Source of the DNA: Thermomicrobiales bacterium
Lineage (GTDB): Bacteria > Chloroflexota > Chloroflexia > Thermomicrobiales > UBA6265
Direction: 5' to 3'
Length of the DNA: 64,000 nt
Assembly: GCA_019637585.1 (NCBI GenBank)
Contig: JAHBVL010000001.1
Span: forward strand, 62,001-126,000
Below the pieces are notes generated by a model, which saw only the letters and a program-made list of their open reading frames with translations, was not told the origin of the DNA and ran no database searches. Positions within the stretch are counted from its first letter, which is position 1. Every line of letters starts with the position of its first letter. This document shows, in pieces, positions 35,261 through 43,951 of the stretch. A program made the translations under genes and the position numbers.

Positions 35261-36247
35261 GTGACCATGACACTCGAACCCAAAACCGACCAGAAGCGGA
35301 TCGTCGTAGCCGACGAGCTTGGCTATTGCTGGGGTGTTCGGCGAGCGCTGGACATCATTCAGGAATCCGCCCAGCAGGCTGGCCCGATCGCGCCGGTCGG
35401 AGACATCATCCACAACCCGCAGGTCGTCGAGCGCCTCCGGGTGAAAGGCGTGGTCGGAGCGGAATCGGTCGATGCCGCCGCCCGGGAGGGGTTCAAGCGG
35501 GTGGCCATCACGGCCCACGGGCAAGGACCACACCTCGCCGAACAAGCCACTGCCGCCAATCTCGAATTAGTCGATACCACCTGCCCACTGGTGACCAAGG
35601 TGCAGCGCCTCGCCCAGAAACTCGTTCGGCAGGGTTACTTTCTCGTTGTCTATGGCGACTCCTATCACCCGGAAGTCAAGGGCGTGCTCGGCTGGGCCAG
35701 CACAACCAAATCGGTTTCGGCTAAAAAGATCGAAGATCTCCCCTGGAATGCCAGACGTGGCCAGGAGGGACCCGGCAAGATCACGCCGCCCCGCAAGGTC
35801 GCGCTCGTCAGCCAGACGACGAAGAATGTCGATGAGTTGATGAAATTCGCCCGGCAGCTGCAGGACATGGTGGTGCCCGAAGGAGGCGAGTTCCGCCTCT
35901 GCAACACCATCTGCGAACCGACCAGCGAACGGCAAAACGCGCTCAAACGACTCGTCGAGCAAGACCACTGCGACGTCATCTTCGCCATCGGCGGCAAGAA
36001 GAGCAGCAACACCGCCCGGCTGGCCGAAGTCGGCCAGATCATGGGGGTCGAATCGCACCACATCGAACGCGCCGAAGACATCCTCCCCGAATGGCTCGCC
36101 GACCGGCAAACCGTCGGCATCACCGCCGGCGCCTCCACACCCGACGATGTCATCGAGGACGTCGTCAACTATCTGACAGGCTTCGGCTTCACCCCACCCG
36201 AAGGCGGCATCCGCAAAGTCGACCCGGATTACGTGCCGGCTTACTAG
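35261..36247 (+). CDS. ispH: 4-hydroxy-3-methylbut-2-enyl diphosphate reductase
   Basis: 328 residues. The three cluster cysteines are in ELGYCWGVRRA, LVDTTCPLVTKVQ and RLCNTICEPTSERQNA. AITAHGQGPH, SYHPEVKG, GGKKSSNTARL and GITAGASTPDD are the substrate residues. It makes IPP and DMAPP from HMBPP with a 4Fe-4S cluster, the last MEP step, so the organism makes isoprenoids by that route. GTG 35261 has GAGG ~10 nt upstream; ATG 35267 is the alternative start. Confidence 0.95.
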   Translation: MTMTLEPKTDQKRIVVADELGYCWGVRRALDIIQESAQQAGPIAPVGDIIHNPQVVERLRVKGVVGAESVDAAAREGFKRVAITAHGQGPHLAEQATAANLELVDTTCPLVTKVQRLAQKLVRQGYFLVVYGDSYHPEVKGVLGWASTTKSVSAKKIEDLPWNARRGQEGPGKITPPRKVALVSQTTKNVDELMKFARQLQDMVVPEGGEFRLCNTICEPTSERQNALKRLVEQDHCDVIFAIGGKKSSNTARLAEVGQIMGVESHHIERAEDILPEWLADRQTVGITAGASTPDDVIEDVVNYLTGFGFTPPEGGIRKVDPDYVPAY

Positions 36248-36283
36248 CAGGCAGCAGGCAGCAGGCAGCAGGCAGCAGGCAGA
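36246..36283. repeat. Heptad tandem array, unit GCAGGCA
   Basis: Five perfect 7-bp units directly after the ispH stop codon (the first unit overlaps it). Confidence 0.95.
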
Positions 36284-36354
36284 CTGTAGTTCGGGCACCT
36301 GTGGCCCGACGTTTCATGCCATCGTGGTCTCGGTCCGTGCACGTACCGACGCGC

Positions 36355-36540
36355 GAAGCCCCGCCGGTTGAAGGCCGGCGGCTAACACGCCTCGTCCGCT
36401 TCGATAAGATCGTTGGTTGTATCAATCTCCTTTTCGGGATAGATCGAGGTTCTGTCCCACCAAGCATCTCGCCTCGACCAACGATCTTCGTCGCAACGAC
36501 CAGGGCGTCTTAGCCGTTGGTTTCAACCATCGGACCTTCC
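36355..36540. mobile_element. MITE-like element with ~42-bp terminal inverted repeats (family 1, copy 1)
   Basis: The left end (36355-36397) contains CCGGTTGAAGGCCGGCGGCT followed by AACACGCC. The right end, read on the other strand from 36540, gives GATGGTTGAAACCAACGGCT followed by AAGACGCC. They align without gaps over ~42 bp. Further in, AAGATCGTTGGT occurs on both arms, so the whole 186-bp element can fold back. There is no coding capacity. Confidence 0.7.
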
Positions 36541-36596
36541 GACAATGCCCGTCTTGCCGACTCTTCCGACTTCTGATCAAATGCCGCCAGCCAGCC

Positions 36597-36631
36597 CTGA
36601 CTGCTGACTACCGACTGCTGACTGCTCGCTT
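36597..36631. repeat. Heptad tandem array, unit CTGACTG
   Basis: Five units (CTGACTG, CTGACTA, CCGACTG, CTGACTG, CTCGCTT) about 25 nt before the BNR gene. Confidence 0.85.
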
Positions 36632-36655
36632 CCAGCGACGCCTTACGAGGATTGT

Positions 36656-37726
36656 ATGAACGACCCTTGCCCCCACCTCCTGCCAACTTCCCCGTTCGAG
36701 CTCATCGACGCGAAGACCCTTTTCGCCTCCGGCAACCGGATGCGCCGCCACTTCGGTGGGCTCCACACGTGTCCGTCCGGCCGCATCTTGCTCACCTTCA
36801 TGCATGGCACGATGCCTCGCACCAACGACGCCGGTACGATGATTTCCCATTCGGATGACAACGGTCAGTCCTGGAGCCCGCCGCGTCCGCTCTGGGCCGT
36901 CCCCGGTTGGGACAGTTTTCCCAACGGCGGCGCCTGCCAGATCACCGGCGACCGAATCCGCCTCTTCATCGGGCAATACCGCTTCACCCCCGATGCCGGC
37001 GGCAAGCAGCCGTTCGATGCCGGCTGGCACACCAAATACATCGACAGCACCGACGAGGGAGCGCACTGGACAGAACCCAGCGCCGACGTCAAGGTCTTTC
37101 CCAGCTGGACCGAGTTCTACGGCACCAGCAATCCCCACAAACTCGCCGACGGCCGCCTCCTCTGGGCGGTCCAGGGCACGCAGGATCGCGACGCCGACTG
37201 GCGGGTTGGCGTCAGCTTCACCGATGCCGAGGGCAACGACTTCTCGCCGCCGACCATCTACGCCCATGATCCCTACTTCCAGTACAGCGACAACGACATC
37301 GTTCGTCTACCCGACGGCCGGTTGCTCACCGTCTTCCGCGAACATATGGAAAACGGCACCTTCTACAGCCACTCATCGGACGAAGGGCAAACCTGGACCG
37401 ACTTCCGCCCCACCGGGTTCCGTGGCGCGAACTTCCGGCTCGTCATTCTGAAAAATGGCGATATCTGTTGCCTCTATCGCGACGAAAACCCCGACCGCTA
37501 CGGCACCAGCATCGGCGTCAGCAAAGACGGCGGCGAAACCTGGGAGTGGGCCGGCAGTCTCTACTACCAGCCAAACTCGACCCGCCACCGACCAGGCTAC
37601 TTCTGCGGCTGCCCCGACCTGGTCCAGGCAGCCGACGGAACGCTCGTCGCCGTACTCCACACCTACGAGGATGACGACGGGGAGATGTGTCTCCACCTGC
37701 TTCGCTTGCGGGACGTCTCGTCATAA
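36656..37726 (+). CDS. Sialidase-like BNR (Asp-box) protein
   Basis: 356 residues, a six-bladed propeller by repeat pattern. Four Asp-boxes are visible: SHSDDNGQSWSP, DSTDEGAHWTEP, SHSSDEGQTWTD and VSKDGGETWEWAG. Candidate catalytic elements such as GGLHTCPSGRILLTF and LPDGRLLTVFREH are of the exo-sialidase superfamily, but I cannot place the Arg triad with certainty. There is no signal peptide, so it would act in the cytosol. Together with the nanE/kinase pair it may belong to amino-sugar use. GAGG precedes the ATG. Confidence 0.75.
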   Translation: MNDPCPHLLPTSPFELIDAKTLFASGNRMRRHFGGLHTCPSGRILLTFMHGTMPRTNDAGTMISHSDDNGQSWSPPRPLWAVPGWDSFPNGGACQITGDRIRLFIGQYRFTPDAGGKQPFDAGWHTKYIDSTDEGAHWTEPSADVKVFPSWTEFYGTSNPHKLADGRLLWAVQGTQDRDADWRVGVSFTDAEGNDFSPPTIYAHDPYFQYSDNDIVRLPDGRLLTVFREHMENGTFYSHSSDEGQTWTDFRPTGFRGANFRLVILKNGDICCLYRDENPDRYGTSIGVSKDGGETWEWAGSLYYQPNSTRHRPGYFCGCPDLVQAADGTLVAVLHTYEDDDGEMCLHLLRLRDVSS

Positions 37727-37831
37727 CCTGACGTCATTCCTATTGAGCCGAGGTCGATTGGCAGACGCCCGGAGTGACTCATTGCACGGAAGCGCTGTAA
37801 ACTTGCAGCGTTCAGGTGAGGAAGTGCAAAG

Positions 37832-38035
37832 ATGTCAGCCAACCCGGTGATAGATCGAGTGACCAGTGATCCTGGGATTTTCGGCGGCAAGCCAATTATC
37901 CGGGGTACTCGTATCGCCGTGGACCTGATTTACGACTGGATCAGCAGCGGTCAAACTCCAGCTCAAATCCTGGAAGACTATCCAAATCTGACCGCCCAGG
38001 ACATCCAGGCCGCGCTCGACGTCACCGAATCGTGA
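37832..38035 (+). CDS. DUF433 protein (VapB45-type antitoxin), orphan
   Basis: 67 residues. The signature SDPGIFGGKPIIRGTRIAVD followed by SGQTPAQILEDYPNLTAQDIQAAL is the complete DUF433 domain, a small DNA-binding fold usually paired with a DUF5615 PIN-like toxin. The usual toxin gene downstream is absent: the next gene is on the other strand 19 nt away. GAGG lies 10 nt before the ATG. Confidence 0.9.
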   Translation: MSANPVIDRVTSDPGIFGGKPIIRGTRIAVDLIYDWISSGQTPAQILEDYPNLTAQDIQAALDVTES

Positions 38036-38053
38036 TCGCCCCAACGGGGCCGA

Positions 38054-39631
38054 TTATTCGACCACCGTCAGTGTCGCAGCATCGATCGCGGTCGCATGCC
38101 GTAGACCATCGTCGGTTTCCGATTCAGCGGCAATGCGCACGACGCGCTCGCCCGTGTCTTCCTCTCGCGTCACATATGGAGCGTGAACGATCCCGCTGGC
38201 GGTGAATGTGCCGTCGCCTGCCCGCTGATCGCCATTCGACCCGTCGTCGAGCAGGGTGGCTCCGCTGCCAACATTCATGTCTACGAAACCGCCGAGCAAT
38301 GCCGCAAACCCGACTCCGAGCACCTCATCATCCGAGCTCACGGCTGCCTGGGCGGTCGTCGAGGATGCTCCATTCAGACCGATCTCGGCGGGTTCGATCG
38401 ATACAGCGCTGATCGCCGGAGACTGGCCCGGACTCGCAGCATCGATCTCCATGGTTGCCAGTTGTTCCTGCAGGTTGGCGCAATCCGCACACCGCACCGT
38501 GCGCATCGCATAGAGGAATGTCCGTCCCGTAGCATCCATCGTCGCTCTGGCCAGCCCGTCGGTCAGGACCGCTTGGTGAGTGCCGCCCACATTCGGGATC
38601 GACACCGCCAGCGTCGTCACATCGCCTGTTGCGATGTCGTAGAGGAGACCGAATGGGCTGACCAGCAAGAGCGATCCATCGTCGCTCAACTGAATTGGTT
38701 CATAGTACCCACCGCTTGGCGTTCCGGGCATCACTCGCGGCGCCCCGCCAGACGCCGCAACAACCTCGACCTCGTCGACGTCCGATTCGAGTGGCACGAC
38801 GTCGTACGCGACCGTCGAACCGTCACCACTGATCGCCACCCTGAATACGAGTTGCAGCTCTTCTCTCAGGACCGTCAGATCCCCACCGCTGCCATTGGCG
38901 GTCAGCACATTCTCTCCACCGCCAGCCAGGGCCGCGAAGACAATCCTGCTCCCGTCGGACGATGAATCGATGGTGTATCCATCGCGATGAAAACAGCAAA
39001 GGTTCGGATCGACCGGCGCACCGACGGCGGCGGCGACCGCTTCCGGGCTGACGATCTGCCGGAGATTCTCTCCACTGGCGTCGATCGCCCAAATGCCCAT
39101 CGGCACCGGCTCGCCACTCTCAGCCATGGCCGTGCTGCGCCGAACCAGGAAGAACACCGTCTCTCCGTCGCCGCTCACTGAGATCGCCGTGATCTCGTTG
39201 CTGGCCAGCGTGATCAGCGCTCGCGCTCCACCGCCGTCAGCAATGCGCACCTGCACACTTTCCGAGGAAATCGCCGTCGAACCATCGTCACTGATATCGA
39301 CAAACGAGTCGCAGTAGCAAAGCGACGTGTAGCTGTCGACTTCCGTCATCCCGCTTCCGTCAAAGCCAATGGTGTAGATGCGGTTCGGCGTTTCGGGATC
39401 GCCAGTACCGGGAGCATCGCTGAACACACCCGTTGTACCGTCAGCACTGAGCACCGGGAAACCGAGATAGCCCGATCCCTCGGTGAGATTCGTGATCTGG
39501 TGATAGGTGTATGTCGCGAACGGACCCTGAGCGAGCGCGTTGTGCGTCCAGCTCCCCAGCGAAAAGGAGATGGCGCTCAACACCATGACAACAGCAAGCA
39601 CGGCACGCGGAACCCGGACGAAAAGGCGCAT
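38054..39631 (-). CDS. Secreted beta-propeller-like (TolB/WD40-type) protein
   Basis: 525 residues from ATG 39631 (GGAGG 8 nt upstream). Signal peptide RVPRAVLAVVMVLSAISFSL. The body repeats blades such as FPVLSADGTTGVFSD, FVDISDDGSTAISSES, AISVSGDGETVFFLV, VAISGDGSTVAYDVV and IQLSDDGSLLLVSPFG, the S-x-DG pattern of TolB-like propellers. A C-terminal ~110-residue part (from about SAVSIEPAEIGLNG) looks like a separate Ig-like domain. A cysteine pair (CYC, CADC) may form disulfides. There is no enzymatic motif; a binding or scaffold role outside the cell is likely. Confidence 0.78.
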   Translation of the reverse strand: MRLFVRVPRAVLAVVMVLSAISFSLGSWTHNALAQGPFATYTYHQITNLTEGSGYLGFPVLSADGTTGVFSDAPGTGDPETPNRIYTIGFDGSGMTEVDSYTSLCYCDSFVDISDDGSTAISSESVQVRIADGGGARALITLASNEITAISVSGDGETVFFLVRRSTAMAESGEPVPMGIWAIDASGENLRQIVSPEAVAAAVGAPVDPNLCCFHRDGYTIDSSSDGSRIVFAALAGGGENVLTANGSGGDLTVLREELQLVFRVAISGDGSTVAYDVVPLESDVDEVEVVAASGGAPRVMPGTPSGGYYEPIQLSDDGSLLLVSPFGLLYDIATGDVTTLAVSIPNVGGTHQAVLTDGLARATMDATGRTFLYAMRTVRCADCANLQEQLATMEIDAASPGQSPAISAVSIEPAEIGLNGASSTTAQAAVSSDDEVLGVGFAALLGGFVDMNVGSGATLLDDGSNGDQRAGDGTFTASGIVHAPYVTREEDTGERVVRIAAESETDDGLRHATAIDAATLTVVE

Positions 39632-39794
39632 GGGGAAGACCTCCAGAGAGAAAGCCGCCGATCGGAAAGAGCAGATCTTGTTTCGTTTCGTGAACTGCTC
39701 ACGATAGTAGCGACTTGCTCGACGATAAACAAGCGGGGCGCGTCGCCAATCTGCACCAGGCAGCAACCGCTCTCCGCTTCTGGAGGTCAAGATC

Positions 39795-39844
39795 AGGTCT
39801 GAAAAGACCTTCGCACTGTGAGCCCGGTCCGTTCACGGCCGGGC
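39795..39844 (-). terminator. Tandem hairpins after the dipeptide permease gene
   Basis: AGGTCT/AGACCT with a GAAA loop (39795-39810) and GCCCGG/CCGGGC (39822-39844), 50-100 nt past the stop of the DppC-type gene. A weak terminator candidate. Confidence 0.35.
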
Positions 39845-39894
39845 GGATGTCATGGAACCGCATATCTGAGGAAAACTGGGCTCGCCTGGACAGG

Positions 39895-40839
39895 CTACCG
39901 ATGCTGCAAATAGGGATCCAGCGCGTCTCGCAGACCGTCGCCGATGAAGTTAATCGACAGCACCGCCAGGGCGATCATCAATCCGGGTGGGAGCCAGAGC
40001 CAGGGCATCTGCTCCAGCACAGTCAACGACTGAGCGTCGGTCAGCATATTGCCCCAACTAGGGGTGGGTGGCTGCACACCAAGTCCAAGGAAACTGAGTC
40101 CAGCTTCGATCAGAATGGCATAGGCGATACCGAAGGTCGCCGCGACAAGCACCGGCGCCATGGCATTGGGCAGCAGATGCCGGAAGATCAACCGGCCGTC
40201 GCTACATCCCACCGCACGGGCGCCGATGATGAACTCGGTTTCCCGCAGCGACAGCAACTGCCCACGCAGCAAACGGGCAATCGGCGGCCAACCCAGCAGT
40301 CCGATCGCCAGCATGACGTTGTAGATACTCGGACCGAGCACCGACGCCAGGGTAATGATGATGATCAGCGTCGGAAACGACAGCACGACGTCGGCCAATC
40401 GCATCACCACCGAATCGACCCAGCCACCGAAATAGCCGGCCAGCGCGCCAAGCACGACCCCGATCGTGGTGTAGATCGAAACAGCGACCAGACCGACACT
40501 CAGCGAAACCCGCCCGGCGTAGAGCAGCCGGGTGAAAACATCCCGCCCGGCGGTATCGGTGCCTAGCAAGTGATTGCGATCCGGCCCGAGCCGGTAGGCC
40601 ATGAGGTCGACCCCACTGGGTGAGTACTTGGTCAAAAACGGCGCAAACACCGCCGCAAAAACGAGCACTAGCAGAATCGCCAGTCCGATCATCGCCAGGC
40701 GGTGCCGCCGGAAGCGTCGCCAGACGGTCGGACCGCGGCGCACAGCCGCCTCTTGGGCGAGCGCGCCTGCCGGCTCATGCCCGTCACTCTGACCAACTGG
40801 CTGGCCGGCACCCGTTGCTGTCACGGCGGTGTCTACCAT
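39895..40839 (-). CDS. ABC oligopeptide transporter permease, DppC/OppC type
   Basis: About 314 residues. The N-terminal cytoplasmic part (WRRFRRHRLAMIGLAILLVL), HLLGTDTAGRDVFTRLLYAG and the loop FIIGARAVGCSDGRLIFRHL followed by LPN are the DppC/OppC signatures, with six membrane spans. Last gene of the minus-strand peptide cluster. ATG 40839 has GGAG 6 nt upstream. It is separated from the DppB-type gene by 338 bp holding an inverted-repeat element. The ATPase genes (DppD/DppF) that usually follow are absent. Confidence 0.92.
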   Translation of the reverse strand: MVDTAVTATGAGQPVGQSDGHEPAGALAQEAAVRRGPTVWRRFRRHRLAMIGLAILLVLVFAAVFAPFLTKYSPSGVDLMAYRLGPDRNHLLGTDTAGRDVFTRLLYAGRVSLSVGLVAVSIYTTIGVVLGALAGYFGGWVDSVVMRLADVVLSFPTLIIIITLASVLGPSIYNVMLAIGLLGWPPIARLLRGQLLSLRETEFIIGARAVGCSDGRLIFRHLLPNAMAPVLVAATFGIAYAILIEAGLSFLGLGVQPPTPSWGNMLTDAQSLTVLEQMPWLWLPPGLMIALAVLSINFIGDGLRDALDPYLQHR

Positions 40840-41177
40840 GACGAGCTCCGAACGCAACCATCCTTGCGAGCACCCAGGCCGGGCGTCTGTGCCAACACGG
40901 CGCGACAGGACGCATCCTCATCGGGAAGAGATCGGGGCGACGCGACTAATCCCGATGGCTGAAGCCAACGGCTAACACGCCTCGTTCGTGGCAGGCAGAT
41001 TGACTGGTCAATGGCCGGCATCACGTGGGATGACATGGCCAACCTCTCCCATGGGTACATCTGCGTTAGGGGGGCACTCGAATCGGTACGACCGAGGCGT
41101 GTTAGCCACCGGCTTTCAACCGGTGGCTCCTTCGATGAAGAGCTTCCTTGGTAGGAGAGGTGGCTTCTCACTGTCAT
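40840..41177. other. Spacer between the two peptide permease genes, mostly an inverted-repeat element
   Basis: No gene seen. 40948-41134 is a MITE-like element; the remainder is the leader of the DppC-type gene and the 3' side of the DppB-type gene. Confidence 0.75.
40948..41134. mobile_element. MITE-like element with ~40-bp terminal inverted repeats (family 1, copy 2)
   Basis: The left end has GATGGCTGAAGCCAACGGCT then AACACGCCTCG. The right end, read on the other strand, has CACCGGTTGAAAGCCGGTGG then CTAACACGCCTCG. They are the same termini as the element at 36355-36540 and the size is almost the same (187 bp), but the interior is unrelated. It lies inside the peptide transporter operon. 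Confidence 0.72.
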
Positions 41178-42140
41178 CTACTTGTACGAAATCCTGGGAT
41201 CGACCCACGCATAAACGATGTCGGCAATCAGACTGCTGACCAGGATGGCGACCGCGCCGATCATATTGATGGCCATGATCGTCGGATAGTCGCGCCCCCG
41301 CACCGCTTTGATGGCCAGCGATCCCATACCCGGCCAGGCAAAAATCTGCTCGATGATGACCGTCCCTCCCAGGAGCTGGGGCAGCGTCAGTGCAATCACC
41401 GTTACCAGAGGAATCAGCGCATTCCGCAGGGCATGGCGTGAAATCACGCGCCGTTCCGACAATCCCTTGGCCCGGGCCACGCGCACATAGTCTTGCCGCA
41501 CCGTTTCCAGCATGCTCGACCGCGTATAGCGGATGAGCGGCGCCGCCTGACCGAGACCGAGCACCGTGGCCGGCAGGATCAGGTGCTCCAGCGAATCGCG
41601 GAAGCTCGGGGGTTTCCCGAGCGTGTTCATACCGGCCGAAGGTAGCCAGCCCAAACGTATGGAAAATACGTAAATAGCAGCAAGCGCAAGGAAAAATGCC
41701 GGGATCGATATCGTCGCAAACCCAAAAATCGTCACGATATAGTCGATAAGCGAATACTGACGAATAGCCGAGATGATGCCGATCGGCACAGCGATCAACA
41801 ACGCCAGAATCTGCACCGTCAGCATCAGTTTGACGGTCGGCCAGATGCGCTCGCCGATCGTCGTCGAAACAGGTCGCCGGTCGGTGTAGGAGTAGCCCAG
41901 GTTCCCCTGGGCTACTTCCTTCATCCAAAGTCCGTAGCGAATCGGAATCGGTTCGTCGAGGCCGAGCTCGGCCCGCCTGGCTTCCAGCCAGCCGGGACCG
42001 AGCTCAGCGATCTGCTCCGGATTGACCAGTGCAGATACAGGATCGCCCGGCGCCAGACTGACGATCAGATAGGTGACCAGCGTGATCCCAAAGAGCACGG
42101 GAATACTGATCAGCAGTCTTCGCAGGATGTAACGACCCAT
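41178..42140 (-). CDS. ABC oligopeptide transporter permease, DppB/OppB type
   Basis: 320 residues. The start MGRYILRRLLISIPVLFGIT, LGLDEPIPIRYGLWMKEV and the EAA loop DYVRVARAKGLSERRVISRH are DppB/OppB hallmarks, with six membrane spans. GAGG precedes the ATG. It is 50 nt downstream of the binding-protein gene and forms the inner-membrane channel with the DppC-type protein. Confidence 0.93.
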   Translation of the reverse strand: MGRYILRRLLISIPVLFGITLVTYLIVSLAPGDPVSALVNPEQIAELGPGWLEARRAELGLDEPIPIRYGLWMKEVAQGNLGYSYTDRRPVSTTIGERIWPTVKLMLTVQILALLIAVPIGIISAIRQYSLIDYIVTIFGFATISIPAFFLALAAIYVFSIRLGWLPSAGMNTLGKPPSFRDSLEHLILPATVLGLGQAAPLIRYTRSSMLETVRQDYVRVARAKGLSERRVISRHALRNALIPLVTVIALTLPQLLGGTVIIEQIFAWPGMGSLAIKAVRGRDYPTIMAINMIGAVAILVSSLIADIVYAWVDPRISYK

Positions 42141-42190
42141 CGATCCCTCGCCCCATTACCAGTGCGTCCCGCACCAGTCTCAGGCAATCG

Positions 42191-43852
42191 CTATTCCGAA
42201 ACGGTCCACTCGTCGGCGTTCCACATCTGGTTGTCGACGTAGCTCGGCGGAGCAAAACCCTGCAACCGGTCGCGGAATCCGTAAATCGAGTTTGGCGACC
42301 AGAGGAAGATCCACGGCAGCTCGGCGTTGAGAATCTGGGCGATCTCGGTATAGGTCGCCTGCCGCTCCTCGAGATCGGTCTGGCCCTTGCCCTGGTCGAA
42401 CAGCTCGTCGACTCGCGGATTGGTGTAGTGCGAACCATTGCCGCCACTTGGCGTGAAGTTGGCCGTGTAGAAGTAGTTGCTCGAGATACTCGGGTCGGCC
42501 CGGAACACTCCGCCGGCGTTGTAGAAGAGATCGAAATCGTTCTCCTCGATGTAACGGCGGTTGAGCTCGGCGACATCGACCTGCAGAATCTCGACGTTGA
42601 AGCCAACCTGGCTGAGCTGCTCCTGAATAATGGCGATCGCAGCATCCTTTGACGCCGTGCCCGGCAGATGCATGATCGAAATCGGCTGGCTCGTGTCGAA
42701 ACCAGAACCCTCCAGAAGCGACTTCGCCAGTTCGGGATCGTACGCGTATGGTTCGAGCCCTTCTGGAACGCCCATCCACTCCGGTCCGAAGATCGACGAA
42801 TTGACGACCGTTCCCTCACCGCGCAGAACCGCGTTGACGATTCCTTCCCGGTCGATCGCGTGCATCATCGCCTTGCGGATATCGACATTCTGCAGGAACT
42901 CCCGGTTCAGGTTGACCGCCAGGAAGTCCATGCTCGGACTCGGAACGGTGACCACGGTCACCCCTTCCAGCCCGGAAACGCGCTCGACCTCGGCCACCGG
43001 CACGGTCATCAGGTCGATCTCGCCCGTTTCGAGCTGACCGAGTCCAACTTCCGGGGTCAGGATCGGCAGAAAAATCTGATCGACTCCGGTTGTGTAGTTT
43101 CCGGTTTCGCTCGACTTCAGCTCGAGATACTGATCGGTGGCGAACTGCACGAAGTCGAACGGCCCGGCCGAGACGGTCGGATTCAGGGAGAACTCATGCT
43201 CTCGCAGCTGATCGGGCGGCACCTCGCCCAGCACATGCTTCGGCAGGATGCCCAGTCCGGTGAAGCTGCAGATGTTGACGAGGAAGACGCTGTCCGGCGC
43301 GGCAAGGTTGATCTGCACCGTTCGGTCGTCGACCGCGACCAGTCCCTCGACCTCGCCAGAGCTGCCATCGTAATCGGCGGCGCCAGCGACGCCACTGAGG
43401 CGGCCCTTCCAGATCGAACCCGTGGCCGGGTTGATCGCCCGCTCGAGGGTGAAGATCACATCCGCCGAGGTCAGCGGCGTACCGTCGTTGAAGGTGAGAC
43501 CCTCGCGGAGGGTGAAGGTGTACTGCGTGCCTTCCACATTCCCCTCGATCGACTCGCAGAGATCAGGGGTCGGGGAAAGTGCATCACTCATCTTGACCAG
43601 CGTGCCGAAGATGTTTCGCTCGACCTGCTGCTCGAATCCCGCCGTCGAATAGAGCGGATTGAGCGTGACAGGCGCGCGCCAGAGCATGCGCACCTGCGCG
43701 CCGCCATCCTGTGCGGCAACGTCGCTCTTCATCAGGGTGGCGATCGCCGCGCCGCCAGCGCCGGCGCCTACCAGCTTCATCAGGTCGCGGCGGCTCAATC
43801 CGCGCGCTTCCCATTCTTGCGTCAATCGTTCGAGATTCCAGTACTCACCCAT
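42191..43852 (-). CDS. ABC transporter solute-binding protein, family 5 (peptide/nickel type)
   Basis: 553 residues. LSRRDLMKLVGAGAGGAAIA is a twin-arginine signal. The mature protein follows the DppA/OppA fold: LCESIEGNVEGTQYTFTLRE, GLTFNDGTPLTSADVIFTLE, VDIRKAMMHAIDREGIVNAV and DFDLFYNAGG. It should capture short peptides or similar solutes outside the membrane. AGGAG lies 10 nt before the ATG. It follows the enolase-superfamily gene with a 99-nt gap. Confidence 0.93.
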   Translation of the reverse strand: MGEYWNLERLTQEWEARGLSRRDLMKLVGAGAGGAAIATLMKSDVAAQDGGAQVRMLWRAPVTLNPLYSTAGFEQQVERNIFGTLVKMSDALSPTPDLCESIEGNVEGTQYTFTLREGLTFNDGTPLTSADVIFTLERAINPATGSIWKGRLSGVAGAADYDGSSGEVEGLVAVDDRTVQINLAAPDSVFLVNICSFTGLGILPKHVLGEVPPDQLREHEFSLNPTVSAGPFDFVQFATDQYLELKSSETGNYTTGVDQIFLPILTPEVGLGQLETGEIDLMTVPVAEVERVSGLEGVTVVTVPSPSMDFLAVNLNREFLQNVDIRKAMMHAIDREGIVNAVLRGEGTVVNSSIFGPEWMGVPEGLEPYAYDPELAKSLLEGSGFDTSQPISIMHLPGTASKDAAIAIIQEQLSQVGFNVEILQVDVAELNRRYIEENDFDLFYNAGGVFRADPSISSNYFYTANFTPSGGNGSHYTNPRVDELFDQGKGQTDLEERQATYTEIAQILNAELPWIFLWSPNSIYGFRDRLQGFAPPSYVDNQMWNADEWTVSE

Positions 43853-43951
43853 GGTGTTCTTGCTCCTTGCTCGACTGTGATGTCTCCGTCATCCACATTG
43901 AGACTCGGTCAATCCCGCAGGCCAGTCCGACTCCTTTCACGTGTGTGCGCG

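Larger units (their letters stand above)
36248..36655. other. Intergenic region between ispH and the BNR gene, made of repeats
   Basis: No gene seen. A perfect heptad array comes first, then the inverted-repeat element 36355-36540, then a second heptad array. GAGG stands just before the BNR gene ATG. Confidence 0.8.

Noticed and set aside
36246-36283. CRISPR or coding repeat
   Set aside because: A plain 7-bp tandem repeat beginning at the ispH stop; no spacers and no reading-frame continuity.
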